This document shows, piece after piece, positions 32,183-44,625 of a DNA stretch of 64,000 bases; positions within the stretch are counted from its first letter, which is position 1, and the number at the start of each line of letters is the position of its first letter. The stretch comes from Orobanche coerulescens (taxonomy: Eukaryota > Streptophyta > Magnoliopsida > Lamiales > Orobanchaceae): the NCBI GenBank assembly GCA_033398695.1, contig CM065811.1, positions 74,652,001 through 74,716,000 on the forward strand. Reading direction: 5' to 3'. The position numbers and the translations under genes are program-made. The notes beneath the pieces were generated by a model, which was not told the origin of the DNA, did no database searches, and saw nothing but the letters and a program-made list of their open reading frames with translations.

Positions 32183-34910
32183 CATGGCTAGGATCTGGTA
32201 TATACTTCCTCAGTTGGGAGACATGGAATACGTATGCACATGACTCAAGGACAGTGGCAAACCGAACCGATATGCAAGATCTCCAATGCGCTCTAAAATC
32301 TCAAAAGGTCCAATATAACTCGAACTAAGTTTACCCTTCCGACCGAAGCGGTAAACTCCCCGAGTCGGTGACACCTTCATTAATACATGGTCTCCAACCT
32401 CAAACTCTAATGGCCAGCGACGTGTGTCGGCATAGGACTTCTGTCGACACTGAGCCGTTAACAACCTATCACGAATCAAGGCAATCTTCTCTTTCATCTC
32501 AACTACTATATCTGGTCCAGTGCCAATAAATTCGGATGGATCATCCCAACACAACGGCGATCTGCATCTTCTTCCATAAAATGCCTCAAATGGTGCCATT
32601 TTGATCGAAGCATGCCAACTATTGTTATACGTGAACTAGGTCAATGGCAAGTGCGACTCTCAATCATCTTTCCAGTCTAAGGCACATGCTCTCAACATAT
32701 CCTCAAGTGTCTGAATCGTATGTTCCGACTATGTGTCTGTCTGGGGGTGGTAGGATCTACTGAGTCTCAATTTAGTCCCCAAAGCCCGATGAACAGCCTG
32801 CCAAAAATGTGATACGAAGCGGCCATCTCGACCAGAAATAATACTCTTAGGAGTCCCATGCAACCTCACGATCTCTGCAATGAACACTCGGGATAACCTC
32901 TCTGGTCTCCACGTATCCTTAACACCCAGAAAATGAGCATATTTGGTTAGTCGATCGACAATGACCCTGATCATATTTATTCCAGTCTGAGTCCTAGGCG
33001 TACTGGAAATGAAATCCATAGAAATATTCTCCCACTTCCACTCCGGAATGGGAAGTGGTTGCAATAACCCCGCGGGTCGCTGATGCTCGATTTTAACCTG
33101 CTGACAGGTCAAACACTTCGACACAAACTCGCTAACGTATGTCTTCAAATTGCTCCACCAGAAGTTACTCCTTACATCCTTGTACATTTTGCTTGTACCA
33201 GGATGTATGGAATAAGGCGTAGTATGAGCTTCTCTCAAGATTTTCTGTCTCAACTCTGTATCACATGGTACACACAATCTGCCTTGAAATCTCAAGATCC
33301 CGTCATCCTGAACCACAAACCCAGAAGCTTTCCCTTTTTTCACGTCTTCTCTCAGCTGCACTAAAAATGAGTCATCATAGTGTCTCGCCTTGATATCATC
33401 AATCAAAGACGAAGAAATTTCTAATACACATAACTGACCCTGAACTTTCTGAACCCAAACTTCGATATTCTGACAAATTAAATCCCGCTGGATCCTGCTT
33501 TGAGGCATAAGTACCTCTAACATCTGTAGAGCCATCGGTTTACGACTCAACGCATCTGCCACTACATTAGCCTTGCCCAGATGATAAAGAATCTCCAGAT
33601 CGTAATCCTTAATTAATTCCAGCCACCTACGTTGTCTCATGTTCTATTCTGGCTGAAGATATACCAGACTCTTATGGTCCGTTTAAATCTTACACGACGA
33701 GCCATAAAGATAGTGCCTTAAAATTTTCAAAGCGAAAACAATTGCAGCTAACTCTAAATCATGTGTAGGGTAATTTGCCTCATGAGGTTTCAACTGACGA
33801 TACGTATAAGCAATAACCATATCTCTCTGTATCAACACACATCCAAGTCCGAGGCCCAAAGCATCACTATAAACCACAAAATCCTCGTTCCCCTGAGGCA
33901 AAGCTAAAATTGGTGCGGTAGTCAACCAACTCTTCAACTCATCAAAGCTAGCCTGTCTATCTGCGTTCCACTCAAACTTCTGAGTTTTCTGAAGTAACTG
34001 CGTGAGTGGGCGAGCGATCTTGGAAAATCCTTCAACAAACCTACGATAATAGCCCACAAGTCCTAGGAAGCTCCTCACTTCTTTCACATTCTTAGGCGCT
34101 TCCCATGCCAATACCGCCTCTATCTTCTGTGGATCAACCCGGACTCCCTCCGCTGATATCACATGCCCGAGGAATGTTACTTCCTTGAGCCAAAACTCAC
34201 ATTTAGAGAACTTCACATACAACTGCTCGGATCTCAAAATGTCTAACACAATATAAAGATGTACAGTGTACTCCTCCTGACTCCGAGAATAAATAAGAAT
34301 GTCATCGATAAAGACGACTATGAATTTATCCAGATACTCGATAAAAACTTTTTTCATCAACTACATGAACACTGCTGGGGCATTGGTTAGCCTGAAAGGC
34401 ATAACCAAAAACTCATAAAGGTCATATTTCGTCTGAAAGGCAACTTTCGGTATGTCGCTATTCCGAATCCTCAGCTGATAGTAACCTGATCGTAAATCAA
34501 TCTTCGAGAAGACTGTCGCCCCCTGAAGCTGATCAAACAAATCATCAATCTAAGGCAAAGGATATTTTTTTTTGATGGTCAACTTGTTTAATTCTCAATA
34601 GTCGATGCACAAACGAAGTGATCCATCTTATTTTTAACGAAAAGCACAAGCGCACCCCAAGGTGATGCGCTCAATCGGATATACTCTTTATCTAGCAATT
34701 TCCCCAACTGTTTCTTCAACTCCAACATCTCTGACAGCGCCATACGACATGGTGCCCGAGAAACAGGAGCCGCATTCGGCACTAGATCAATAGGAAACTC
34801 AATTTCCCACTGTGGTGGTAATCCCGGCAAGTCATCCAGAAATACGTTAAGATATTCGTTAACAACTGGAATCGACGACATGTTAACTCCACCCTCTTTC
34901 GCCTTCAAAG
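32183..34910 (-). pseudogene. pol: Tekay element D reverse transcriptase, RNase H and integrase
   Basis: On the minus strand, from 5' to 3': RT N-terminal part (34588-34908), RT with [13 protein letters not shown] (about 34300) and [20 protein letters not shown], RNase H ([19 protein letters not shown], about 33790), then [20 protein letters not shown] (about 33580). Integrase follows with an HHCC finger ([30 protein letters not shown]) and a core MDFI...SGRDG (about 32850), where SDRDG has become SGRDG. The aspartate of the catalytic triad is retained. Frameshifts between 34588 and 34360 and several stops make it non-functional. It continues at 22877-23087 beyond element H. Confidence 0.9.
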
Positions 34911-35289
34911 CGTAACACCAATAGCCTACGCAACCCTAGTTTAGAAGTTTCATCGCCTTCAAGGCGTTGATCACATTCCCTTATCTACCCGGCTTACAAC
35001 CCACAAGAGTATGCTTTGTGCCATCCTCGGCCACTATCAAGATAGTACGTGTCCGATAGTCCATGATAGCATTATGACGATCCAGCCAATCGTCTCCGAG
35101 GATCAAATCCTCACCCTTTAAGTCTACAATAATGAGGTTCGAGGTCCAATCTCAGTTCCCGGTCCTCACTGGAAATCTCTAACTTCACGGTTCCCAACCA
35201 TACGATCCCCACTAGGCATACCTATTACAAACGGTTCGCACTCAAATAAACAGTCAATGCAATACGACATACATAATCCCATGCAATGA

Positions 35290-36656
35290 ATGAATGAGTA
35301 GCACCCGAATCAAAAAGCACCGAAACAGGGTGAGAAAGGATCTGAGTGGTACCTGATTCCACCGGAGCATCTGTCTCCTCCGTGCGTCTCATCTGATATA
35401 AATGAGGGTGTACTGAGCCTGAACTCGATACTGCACAGTGGTCCGGCTGACCCTGACCTCTACCACGACCTGAACTCCGAGGGACCTGAGTGACTGGAGT
35501 CCTCTGATCAACACTATGCTCCTTCTATACTGCAGTTGAAGTCGGAGCTCTGGATGCCCTAGTAGCCCTCTCACAGTTAACTGCCTGATGCCCATTCTGC
35601 CCCACATGTGAAGCAATTAACTAACGGAAATGGACAATCTTTCACCACGTGCTCGGTACGACTGCAGTTAAAGCAAACTCTACCTCCAGGAACTGAGGAC
35701 TGAACCGGATGGTTACTATGGGAACTTCCGGCCTGATGAAACAATCTCTTTCCCGGTGTGGAAGTAGATAACGTTAGAAAACCGATTCCCCTTGCCGGCT
35801 GAGAAGTTACCCGAAGTATTCTATTTCTTTGCCTCGGAACCAGACTCTGACTCCAGAACTGCCATCTCAATCGCTAGAGTGCGATCCTGGTACTCCTTAA
35901 ATGTGGCACACATGAGTGGTGTCATGCTCTGTCTAATATGCGGCTTCATGCGCATATTGAAGTAGCGGATCTTATCATCCTTAGTTCTCACTTGTTCGCA
36001 CGTATCCCAACTGCTGGTTATAAGTGATGATGGCCTGAGAGATCGGTACATCCTAAGGTGTAGCAGTAAAGAAATCCACAATCCTACGCTCCCGAACTGG
36101 CGGTGGACAGTGTTCCGCTTCTATAGCGGTCTTAAACTCCTCCCAGGTGGCTATACGGTCTCTGGGCATCACGGTCTCCCACCACTCTGCAGCTTCCTTA
36201 TCCATGAGGTATTGAGCAATAGGTACCCTCCTGTCATCTGGACAAGCTACATCATTGAATATCCTACCCAACTGAAAAAGTCCCAACCTAGGGAGTCAGT
36301 AGAATCATCAAAGCAAGGGGGTGCATCTTAATCACTTTCTGAAGCCATTTACTAGCTTCGTCCTCTGGAGTCGAGGGCGGATTCTGACGCCCACCTTGAG
36401 CTATCCGAGCTAGCTGCGCCACCAACTGCTGAAGTATAGTAGTATCTCCAGTGTCGGTATTATTACCCGACGGTTGGCTCTAACTGACAGATAAGTCATG
36501 TTGCCCATCAGAACTCAGAGGCAGAGTATTCGGCATTGAGTGAGGGGCCGAATCAGCCGATGACTAAGAAAGCGGAACTTTATCACTATTAGTACCACGA
36601 CCACGACCTCGGACGCATTCCCTAGATGGTCTACCACGACCTCTCAACATATTGAA
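35290..36656 (-). pseudogene. gag: Tekay element D Gag and protease
   Basis: The likely start is near 36656, with an RGRGRP-rich N-terminus. The Gag domain shows EAAEWWETVMPRDRIATWEEF (about 36190) and, in a shifted frame, RYFNMRMKPHIRQS. One zinc knuckle, CFNCSRTEHVVKDC, lies near 35670. The protease motif LFDSGATHSFI is readable near 35310. Several stops and at least two frameshifts split the region. Confidence 0.82.
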
Positions 36657-36893
36657 GAATAAGATTTGAAAAGAACAAGATCAGCAAAATTCATAATTTA
36701 TAAAGTTGGTACCCCAACTCACAATTCCAATTCACGAAAGAGAAATAATACATAAACATAATAGTTTGAGGAGACTTACAGCCACGGGTCACATGAAGAG
36801 ATGGTAGCATGATGATATTAGGTTCAACAACTGACTCTTACGACACAACTGACAGACCTAAATTAACCGATAGCCTAGGTATTCACACCCTAA

Positions 36894-36906
36894 GGCTCTG
36901 ATACCA
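36894..36906 (-). other. Initiator-Met tRNA primer site of element D
   Basis: The minus strand reads TGGTATCAGAGCC, the standard Met-initiator primer site, 4 bases from the LTR end (TATAACACCCC on the plus strand, TGTTATA on the minus strand). Confidence 0.85.
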
Positions 36907-36910
36907 TAAA

Positions 36911-37373
36911 TATAACACCCCAAATATCATAAGGGACATTACATGCCGTAGAACCTTCAACAAGGTCTACCAGGCTAGCACATGACACACAATTCATGAA
37001 AATCCCATAACGACACATTAACAATATAAATAGGGTTGTGGCCTCGGCCAAAATATTTTAGTTCAACTTAAGAAAAATAGAAGGTAAAATGAGTTCATTG
37101 CCCACGCAGGGGACTTCAACAACTTCCTCAAGACAATATCAAGTTTACTCGACTAACTCCACCAAACCACGTAAGCATAAAAACAAAATAATTAACATAG
37201 ACTCGAACCTCATCATCATGCTTGGCCATCCTTTGCATGTGTATCTCTTGCCGGCTCCTCAGCTCGCCCGGTACCTGAAATACATAAGACGCATTTCCCC
37301 CATTTAAGGGGTTAGCATTTATTTGAATAGCTAGTGCAAGTACACAATTACACGACATATACAGATAGGATTC
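36911..37373 (-). mobile_element. 5' LTR of element D, U5 part
   Basis: This is the U5 end of D's 5' LTR, with the U5 hairpin (36948-36970) and the paired hairpins (37277-37311). It is interrupted at 37374 by a copia solo LTR and resumes at 39363. The end base is changed from the canonical TGTTACA to TGTTATA. Confidence 0.85.
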
Positions 37374-39357
37374 TGTTAGGAGTATGTCCTCGAATACCAC
37401 TCAGGGGACATTGAGTGAGGGTATTGTACTTATTATTATGTAAATAACTATCATAAGGCAATTGTTTGTTTCTTTATTTACTGGCAGTTACTGGCATTCC
37501 TGACTCGTAAATATATATATAGAAACTAGTCCGTGTATTTGAGAGCAAAACATTCCACTCCTTATTGGATAAGTGGATCGGCACTAGAAAGATTTATAGC
37601 TCAAATACTTAATCATTCGCAAGTCGATGAAATTTGACTGGGCGTTAAGTTTATGTGAAGACTTGCATGACGTGTTCTTTGACGTGGAGAGTGCCTATTG
37701 AACACTATTGGTTAGCGGGAGCACACGTTATAGGTATGCTAATTGGATTAGTATACTCGAACCGACTCACCCTCGATTCGTCACACGAATTTCACTTTGG
37801 GACAGTCAATGACGGAATCGAAAGGTTGTGATAGGTATTCATTAACCTTCAACTTGAGCATTTAATAGGGATGTGCTTGTGACGTTAAGATTTTCATTTA
37901 AGTAGTTCAACCAAGAAAACCGAAAGGTGGGAGTCAACCTCGACGTGCGTCTTGGCGGGCAACTAGCAGGTCCTATTGAATACCAAGATAGAATTCTTTC
38001 TTCTGTTAGTGAACGTGTTATATGTCCTATGTGGTTATTGGTAGATGAGATCATAAGTCTTTGGCCAAAGTAATGGAGCTAGTTGTATTGGATACACGAT
38101 AGCTCGATGATCTTAATTTGCATTAACGCATGCATAGCGTCAAGTACAAATAGGGTTTGACTGACCGTGACCCTATAACTTGATCGGGACATATGAAAGA
38201 AGGGTTTATACGTATACTGGTATTCACGACAGAATGGTTCTTGAATGATCCCAATCATTCGTTCTCAGTTGGGGTACGATGTAGGCCGCCAGGCTGGCTA
38301 GGTTGTGCTACTACTCTTTGGGTCCTCCCATTGCTGAGTGAGACGGACCTACCGAGTCGCGCAATAGGATTGACGACGGAATGAATCGAGCTTATTCTCT
38401 CATTATGAATATTAAATATTGGATCTCATTTTGGAACATTGGATGTCTAAATTGATTTATTTGATAAATTAATTTATGGGCTAAAGAATTAAATAAATTA
38501 CTGGGTGATTAATTTAATTTATGAATATAATTATTTCGTGGAGAAATTAATTATGTTATTATGTATTTGATATGATTAATTAATTGGATTAATTAATTGA
38601 TATAAATACATCGGAATGGAATTGGACTTTATCTGTTTGAACTTTCGGGAGTCTGAAACGAACCGAACTCGTTCGATTCCTTCTTGAGGCCGCCCCACTT
38701 TGATCCCTTACCTTTGGTCTTAGTCTTGCTTTTGGTAGGTGAAGGACTAACGACCTTAGAGATATGATATCTCTTAAAATAAGGAAAAGGTGATTTTATG
38801 GGATTTGAAAGAAGAATAAAATGAAGACTACTCCTTACTCTTGCACCCAATTCCATCCGTGAGTATAGCAAGAAATAGAGAGAGAATCATTTTCTCAAGT
38901 CTTCTTCATCTTCTACACATTCTTCTTAAGTTTTTCTTGGAGAAAAATTGAGATATTAATAGAGAGATAGTGAGTTATACACTTAGAGTGTTATAATCAC
39001 AATTGAAAGATTCATCATCCTAGCTCTAGCCGTATCCTTGGAGGATAGCAAGGTGATCGTCATTCCATTCGTTTCTCCGGTGCGTGGCAAGTAGAGACGC
39101 GGTACTTTCGGCATTGGATCATCCAAGAGTTTGGAGCGGATTGGATTCATGGAGAGCAACTAAAGCTTGGGGAATCGCTCAAGAAAAGAACACCATTTAA
39201 TCAATGGACTACAAGTGTATGTTTCTCATATCTTCTTGTGCTTTGTTTTAATATTCGTATATACGTAGCTCGATCGATCCTCGTAGGGATTCGGATCAGA
39301 TTAATTTTCGTTTTATCGCTTCCGCTGCGCTTTCGTTTTAGGCACCGAATACCAACA
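37374..39357 (+). mobile_element. Copia solo LTR S
   Basis: 1984 bp, starting TGTTAGGAGTATG and ending ACCGAATACCAACA, with identical GATTC on both sides (37369-37373 and 39358-39362). TATAAATA lies at 38601-38608. No interior or second LTR is present, so it arose by LTR-LTR recombination. The tail shares GCTTCCGCTGCG with copia B's LTR. Short ORFs inside are not genes. Confidence 0.92.
38601..38608 (+). promoter_or_regulatory. TATA box of solo LTR S
   Basis: A canonical TATAAATA about 1230 bases into the solo LTR. Confidence 0.6.
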
Positions 39358-39362
39358 GATTC

Positions 39363-39694
39363 AACATTGTCATCTCATTTACAAAAGCATTTTGAAAACA
39401 ATATTCTGGAATATAACATTTACGTCAAAACATCATTTCCATCACTATGAATATCCACACTTGATAACCCGTGACCGTACCCATTAGTATCGACCCCCAG
39501 AGGCCGCATCAGACCGTCCCTGGGTGAGAAACCACTTCTGCGGCCGTACCTATTAGTATCGCCCCCCAGAGGTCCCGTCGAACCGTCCCTGGGTGGAAGA
39601 ACATCAACACACACACAATATCATAGTTCGTAACCGTATCGAAAATGTAACCCACATAACGAAATGTAATACATGTATTTGTCTTGAATAATAT
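39363..39694 (-). mobile_element. 5' LTR of element D, continued
   Basis: This continues D's LTR after the solo LTR. It holds two GC-rich repeat units (about 39470-39600) matching those of LTR C, including the GGTTC-GACG-GGACC stem on the minus strand. The next 60 bases match LTR C just upstream of its repeats. It is cut at 39695 by element E. Confidence 0.82.
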
Positions 39695-40261
39695 TGTAAT
39701 ACCCCCAAGATATTCAGGGTATATTACAGCGCCGTCGACTCCTACATGGGACCCACCAGGCTAACAAATAATACCGCTCATCTAACCATCTCGGTTAACG
39801 AGAAAAACACACATCACCACAACGAAATTTAAATAAAAATGCCCGGTTCAACCGGTAAACCAAACATCACCGAAAATTACAAATAACATTTGGTATACAA
39901 ACCATTTGCAAATCAAAACGCCTAAGTACTCGCGAGTACGGTCTATCAGTTTACGAACTTGAAAACGAACGTTTAAAATGAACAATTGAAATAAAAGGAC
40001 TGAATTGCACATGTCAACAACCCTGACCAGCATCCTCGTACTACTCCAGTGCCCGCTCGACCGGATGATCGCAAAATGAAATTCATAACACAGATTTCCC
40101 CAAAACGGGTCCCCAAAGGGGTTAGCAGTTACGCTAGTACAAGTAATCAAGGCAAACCAATCACTTACACATTTCATAGTACATGCATCAAATCGCTCAA
40201 AATCAAAACAAGACATGTCTTTTCCAGAAAAACAAACAGTCAATAATCACAGTTCAAACTT

Positions 40262-40500
40262 GCCTAGGGCTGGGGCTAAACCACTGGTCCCATCCGAGGC
40301 CTCTATGGACCCTCCCAGACTGGCCATAGTTAAAAATCAAAATCACGTACATGCATCGCCTAGGACCGAGGCTAAACCACTGGTCCCTTTCGAGGCCTCT
40401 ATGGACCCTCCCAGACTGGCTAGCCAACAAGCTCGTGAATCAGGAGCAAAATCATAGATTCCTCCGAGGCCCCGTCGGACCCTCCCGGAGTGAGCAAAGC
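40262..40500 (-). repeat. GC-rich repeats in R-U5 of LTR E
   Basis: Two near-identical units of about 90 bp share GGCTAAACCACTGGTCCC and CTCTATGGACCCTCCCAGAC. A third, diverged unit ends near 40494 and can form GGTCC-GACG-GGGCC on the minus strand. Confidence 0.85.
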
Positions 40501-41099
40501 ACACACATATACATTACCGTTTCACGTTAAGCATAAAGGTTTCACGAGAATACTTGCCTTGAGTAATTAACGACGAAACGGACGGAAACAGAAATTCAAC
40601 CACGATCGCTAGGAACCGACAATCCCAAACCTAACGATTCGATGAATACAATCACAATCATTTCTACACGAGTACGAAAATGGAATACAACCGAAAACCC
40701 GCCTATGATTCATGTAAATTCATACAAAAATAATAACGAGGGCGAATCGCGACCGAGCCCTCTTGATTTCACAAACACCACGAAATTTACCATGAACTCA
40801 TAGGGAAAATATGAATACCACTAAGATTAATCACATACATCATGGATTAATCAACAACACGGAACAAATCGGACATTAAATCGAAAACCCCCAAATTTCC
40901 CAAAATAGGGTTCTAAGAGTTTACCTCGGATCGGAGACGAAGAACACATGTTGGTGTTGTTGATATACACCAAGACCTCAAGAAAGGTGATAGCTTGGAG
41001 TCACAAGACTACGAATCGCCTGGAAATCGCCCGAGAATCGCCTAAAATCGGAGAAGGAGAAGAAGGAATGAATATGAATGAAACCGGTCAACTCTTGGG

Positions 41100-41107
41100 T
41101 ATTTAAA
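41100..41107 (-). promoter_or_regulatory. TATA box of LTR E
   Basis: TTTAAATA on the minus strand, flanked by TGGGT and ACCCA arms that form a short imperfect inverted repeat. The palindrome cluster lies directly upstream and a CT-rich leader downstream. Confidence 0.6.
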
Positions 41108-41116
41108 CCCAGGCCC

Positions 41117-41322
41117 CGATTACGTACGTTAGCCCTGGACAGCTAACGTATGTTAGCCGCTTAACGTACATAAGTATTTCAAGCTTACGTGCGTAATAGA
41201 GTGGCAAAACAATCTGCCTAAACACACGAAAACTATTACGTACGTTATGATAAGGGCCATTACGTATGTAATACTCCAGCAGCCTTAACGTACGTAATGC
41301 TATTAACATAGCGTACGTAAGG
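41117..41322 (-). repeat. Cluster of TTACGTACGTAA palindromes in LTR E
   Basis: About eight copies, exact or one or two bases off, of the palindrome with core ACGTACGT lie near 41119, 41143, 41161, 41185, 41237, 41261, 41286 and 41311. The cluster lies directly upstream of the TATA in element orientation. Confidence 0.85.
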
Positions 41323-41839
41323 TGCCCCAGCCCATATGTTTAGTTTGACGAGTAAGGGTGTGACGGAATCACGAGACGATAAAAAAACCGAAACAAAAGC
41401 ACGCTTACGAAGAGTTTGAGACGACGAACTTCAACACTAGAGAAAGTATGTTCCTGACTACCTGAAGGTTCGGAGAACAACGACAAACATAATTACCCCA
41501 TAACTTTGGGAAATTATAAAATGGCCCAAAACACCCAAAACACACAATACACGATCACAACACCAAACAAGAGCTCATAACATGCATAATAACATAAGAT
41601 GGATTTGCGGCAACCCCGAAACGGTGGTTCCGAACAACGATTACGAGAATCGAACCAAATAGCTACGAAAAGAACGTTATATGCGAAATTGAGTAAAATA
41701 AGTCCGAAACAAGCTCGGATGACAAAAGTCCAGTATTAAATATTCTCGAAATATCAATACGGTTACAAGCGAGTCACTAAAAAAGAAAAATATACCAAAA
41801 TAAAAAATACCGGAAAAAGGATAAAATATGGATATTATA

Positions 41840-43303
41840 TTCTCCCCCTCTAAAAAAAAGTTTCGTCCTGAAACTTAAGAAACAAACAACTCGGGTACCT
41901 AGCACGCATGCTATCCTCGGTTTCCCAAGTTGCCTCCTCAACACCATGTCTCGACCACTGCACCTTGACCAACGGAATGGTCTTATGCCTCAGTCGCTTC
42001 TCATGGTGCTCCATAATCTTAAAGGGACGCTCCTCGAAGGTAATATCCTCAGCGATATCGATCTCACCAAAGTCGATGACATGACTAGGATCTGGAACAT
42101 ATTTCCTTAGCTGGGAAACATGGAAAACGCTATGGACATGACTCAAAGCCGGAGGCAACGCCAAGCGATACGCCAACTCGCCAACCCTCTCGAGAATCTC
42201 AGGGCCTAATAACTCTCGGACTCAACTTCCCCTTCTTCCCGAAGCGGAAAACTCCCTTCATCGGCGACACCTTTAACAAAACGTGGTCTCCCACCTCAAA
42301 TTCCAAAGGTCAACGACGAACATCAGCATATAATTTCTATGGACTCTAAGCAGTCAACATCCTCTCCCGAATCAATTCCACCTTCTTCCTCATTTCCAAA
42401 GCGACATCCGGTTCGGTCCCGACCAAATCGGACCCCTCGTTCCAACAAATCGGCAATCGACATCGCCGTCCATAAAACACCTCATACGGTGCCATCTTGA
42501 TCGATGCGTGCCAACTATTGTTGTACGTGAACTAGATCAACGTCAAATGCTCCTCCCAATCACTGCTCCAATCGAAAGCACAGGCACGTAACATATCCTC
42601 AAATGTTCGGATAGTGCGCCGACTACCCATCCGTCTGAGGATGAAAAGAAGTACTCAGACGCAAATGAATACCCAACGCCTTATGTAACGGCTGCCAAAA
42701 ATGCGATACAAAATGGCCTTCATGATTCGAAACAATAGACTTCGGAGTACCTTGAAGCCTCACAACCTGCGCAATAAATACACGAGCTAGCTTTTCCGGA
42801 CCCCAAGTATCCTTGACACCCAGGAAATGTGCCGACTTTTTCAGACGATCCATAATCACCCAAACCATATTCATACCAAACTTCGATCTCGGCAAGCTCA
42901 TGACGAAGTCCATCGAAATATATTCTCATTTCCATTCCGGAACGGGAAGCGACTGCAACAACCCGGCTGGTCGCTGATGCTTGATTTTGACCTGCTGACA
43001 AGTCAAACAACTCGCTACAAATTGTGCGACCTCCTCCTTCATATCATTCCACCAAAAGTTCCTCCTTAGGTCCTTGTACATCTTACTCGAACCAGGATGA
43101 ACTGAGTAAGGCGTAGCATGGGCCTCAGGCAAAATACTCTGCCTCAAATCCGAGTCATTCGGCGCACAAAGCCGACTCTGGAATCTCAACACACCATGCT
43201 CGTGAATCACAAATCCAGGAAACTTCTCTTTAAGAACATTCTCTCAGATTTGGGTAATCATCGGATCCTCCAACTGCTTCAGTTTAATTTCATCGATCAT
43301 TGG
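41840..43303 (-). pseudogene. pol: Tekay element E integrase and chromodomain
   Basis: The minus-strand frames show the HHCC finger ([35 protein letters not shown]; 42926-43210), the catalytic core (MDFVMSLPRSK, SNHEGHF in place of SDRDG; 42623-42913) and the chromodomain tail ([16 protein letters not shown], 41850-42176). The triad's second aspartate is lost in SNHEG. Frameshifts lie between these blocks. The element stops abruptly at about 43303, where unrelated LTR-like DNA begins; the 5' two thirds are missing. Confidence 0.88.
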
Positions 43304-43720
43304 AGGAAATTGCCTATAAATACCAAACCATTTGGTATCAAACCACACAACAACCTTGAGCAAATCATCTATACTTGTGATATCATTGTAAACATTCTCG
43401 TTGTTGTAGTGGAGCTTATATTGATAAGTGTTTGAGTGTTATACACGAAAACATACACGCGAGGAAAAAGAAAGGATAAGATTGGATTCGGTGTTATTAA
43501 GATCAAGGATCCGGCATAATTAGAATCGCAATCTATATCCACGTGAGGTTTGTCTAGTACCCATAGAAAGCTAGACAGGTTGATTCCTTGTCCGATAGAA
43601 AAGGAAAACGGTTTAACTTGGACCGACAAAAAGACAAGTGTGTTATGGTTTATCTCGGACCGATAGAAGACGAGATTGTAATGATAATCCCTTGACCGAT
43701 AAAAGAAACCTGATCCCTGA
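43304..43720 (+). other. LTR-like promoter fragment with a hairpin beside the TATA box
   Basis: TATAAATA (43315-43322) overlaps the inverted repeat ATACCAAA (43320-43327) / TTTGGTAT (43331-43338) with a 3-base loop. The following 380 bases hold repeated GACCGATA-type words and resemble a copia leader or U5. No element ends are seen, so the class is not certain. Confidence 0.45.
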
Positions 43721-44374
43721 AATGATGGTTTTAATCCTTTTGTAACGTGCTTACAATCAATTTTCTGAAGATTATTCTTTAATTAAGCAATGAAATTAAG
43801 ATAATTCATTGGATTTTATCTTGACAGCCTTGACCATATCCTAACTAAATGAAATGTAAAAGCTGATAACGACAATGAACCTCATGGATGATTGACTGTA
43901 TGCCTCTTGCTTTAATTTTTATGTAATACAATGTAACAATGGATATATGCCGATTGCTATACTTTATGTCCCGAAATGTATAATATGAGCATCAACCCTA
44001 TATTTTTTACTTCATAGTTTTTCGAATCAGTGCTGGAAATGGGGAGTTGTCTACTGGAGAAAACTGTCGTAATCGTTAACAAATAAAAAGCTCTGAGAAA
44101 GTTGTCCAACAAACATACTGCTTTTGTGAAAATTGGAAACAAAACATTTGCAAGTTTGTCCAAACACACGCACACACAACACACACATACACATAGGGGA
44201 TGGGGGTGGAATTCAACTTGGTGAGACATCAATTATCTAGATAGTTAGATCCCTCCCTAAAAAAACTCTTACGTCCTGGTGATGAGGTTTTATCCTCCAA
44301 AATGGTCACATTTTTTGAAATTCTAGTTCAGAAATTACATCAAATCAAGCAAATACAATAAGCACTATTTTAAA
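43721..44374. other. No gene recognised
   Basis: AT-rich DNA with no supported ORF. A short (CA)-rich stretch lies at about 44163-44192. It adjoins the AHP-like fragment on its 3' side. Confidence 0.5.
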
Positions 44375-44625
44375 ATCCACAACTTGCTGATTTCTGTTTA
44401 TTTTCATAGTAATGAAATAAAGTCAATATCAATATAAAACACACATCCAGCAACGGCCACACGAAAGAGACAGATGCGAATCATTCTTACAAAGTTGCAA
44501 TCAAATCATTAAGTAGCCTCTAAGAATCTTCGAAGAAAAGAGAGAACTTCAACCACAAAATCTGGGTTGCTCTCATCTTGCAGTTGCTGAAGCTGTGTGA
44601 ACTGACCATCCAAAATTGCCGATTT
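44375..44625 (-). pseudogene. AHP-like histidine phosphotransfer protein fragment
   Basis: The minus-strand segment 44515-44625 encodes ILDGQFTQLQQLQDESNPDF then VVEV, a hallmark of plant AHP proteins, which pass phosphate from cytokinin receptor kinases to response regulators. A one-base frameshift follows, and a stop sits in the next frame (SLFFEDS, stop, then RLLNDL). A donor-like GTAAGAATG comes next. About 90 bases on, a likely second exon starts after AACAG with QQVVDFK (about 44380-44405). The catalytic HQLKGSS segment is absent. Exon order and a donor suggest a genomic, not retrocopied, fragment. The 5' part is not found. Confidence 0.75.

Larger units (their letters stand above)
22842..36910 (-). 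mobile_element. Interior of Tekay element D, split by element H
   Basis: This is a minus-strand chromovirus interior. From 3' to 5' it holds a polypurine tract (22842-22852), chromodomain (22877-23087), integrase, RNase H and reverse transcriptase (32183-34910), protease and Gag (about 35290-36656), and a primer site (36894-36906). Element H (23088-32182) interrupts the integrase C-terminal region. Flanking DNA reads straight across once H and one CATGG are removed. D is clearly older than F: it has several frameshifts and stops. Confidence 0.88.
39695..41839 (-). mobile_element. 3' LTR of Tekay element E
   Basis: A 2145-bp minus-strand LTR. The plus strand reads TGTAATACCCCCAAG at one end and GGATATTATA at the other (canonical GGATATTACA, one change). 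The tract AGAGGGGGAGAA follows at 41840-41851. It contains GC-rich repeats (40262-40500), a TATA (41100-41107) and a TTACGTACGTAA palindrome cluster (41117-41322). It is inserted in D's 5' LTR. Confidence 0.88.

Noticed and set aside
38193..38384. ORF inside the copia solo LTR
   Set aside because: The LTR boundaries and GATTC duplications are clear, and no copia LTR protein is known here.
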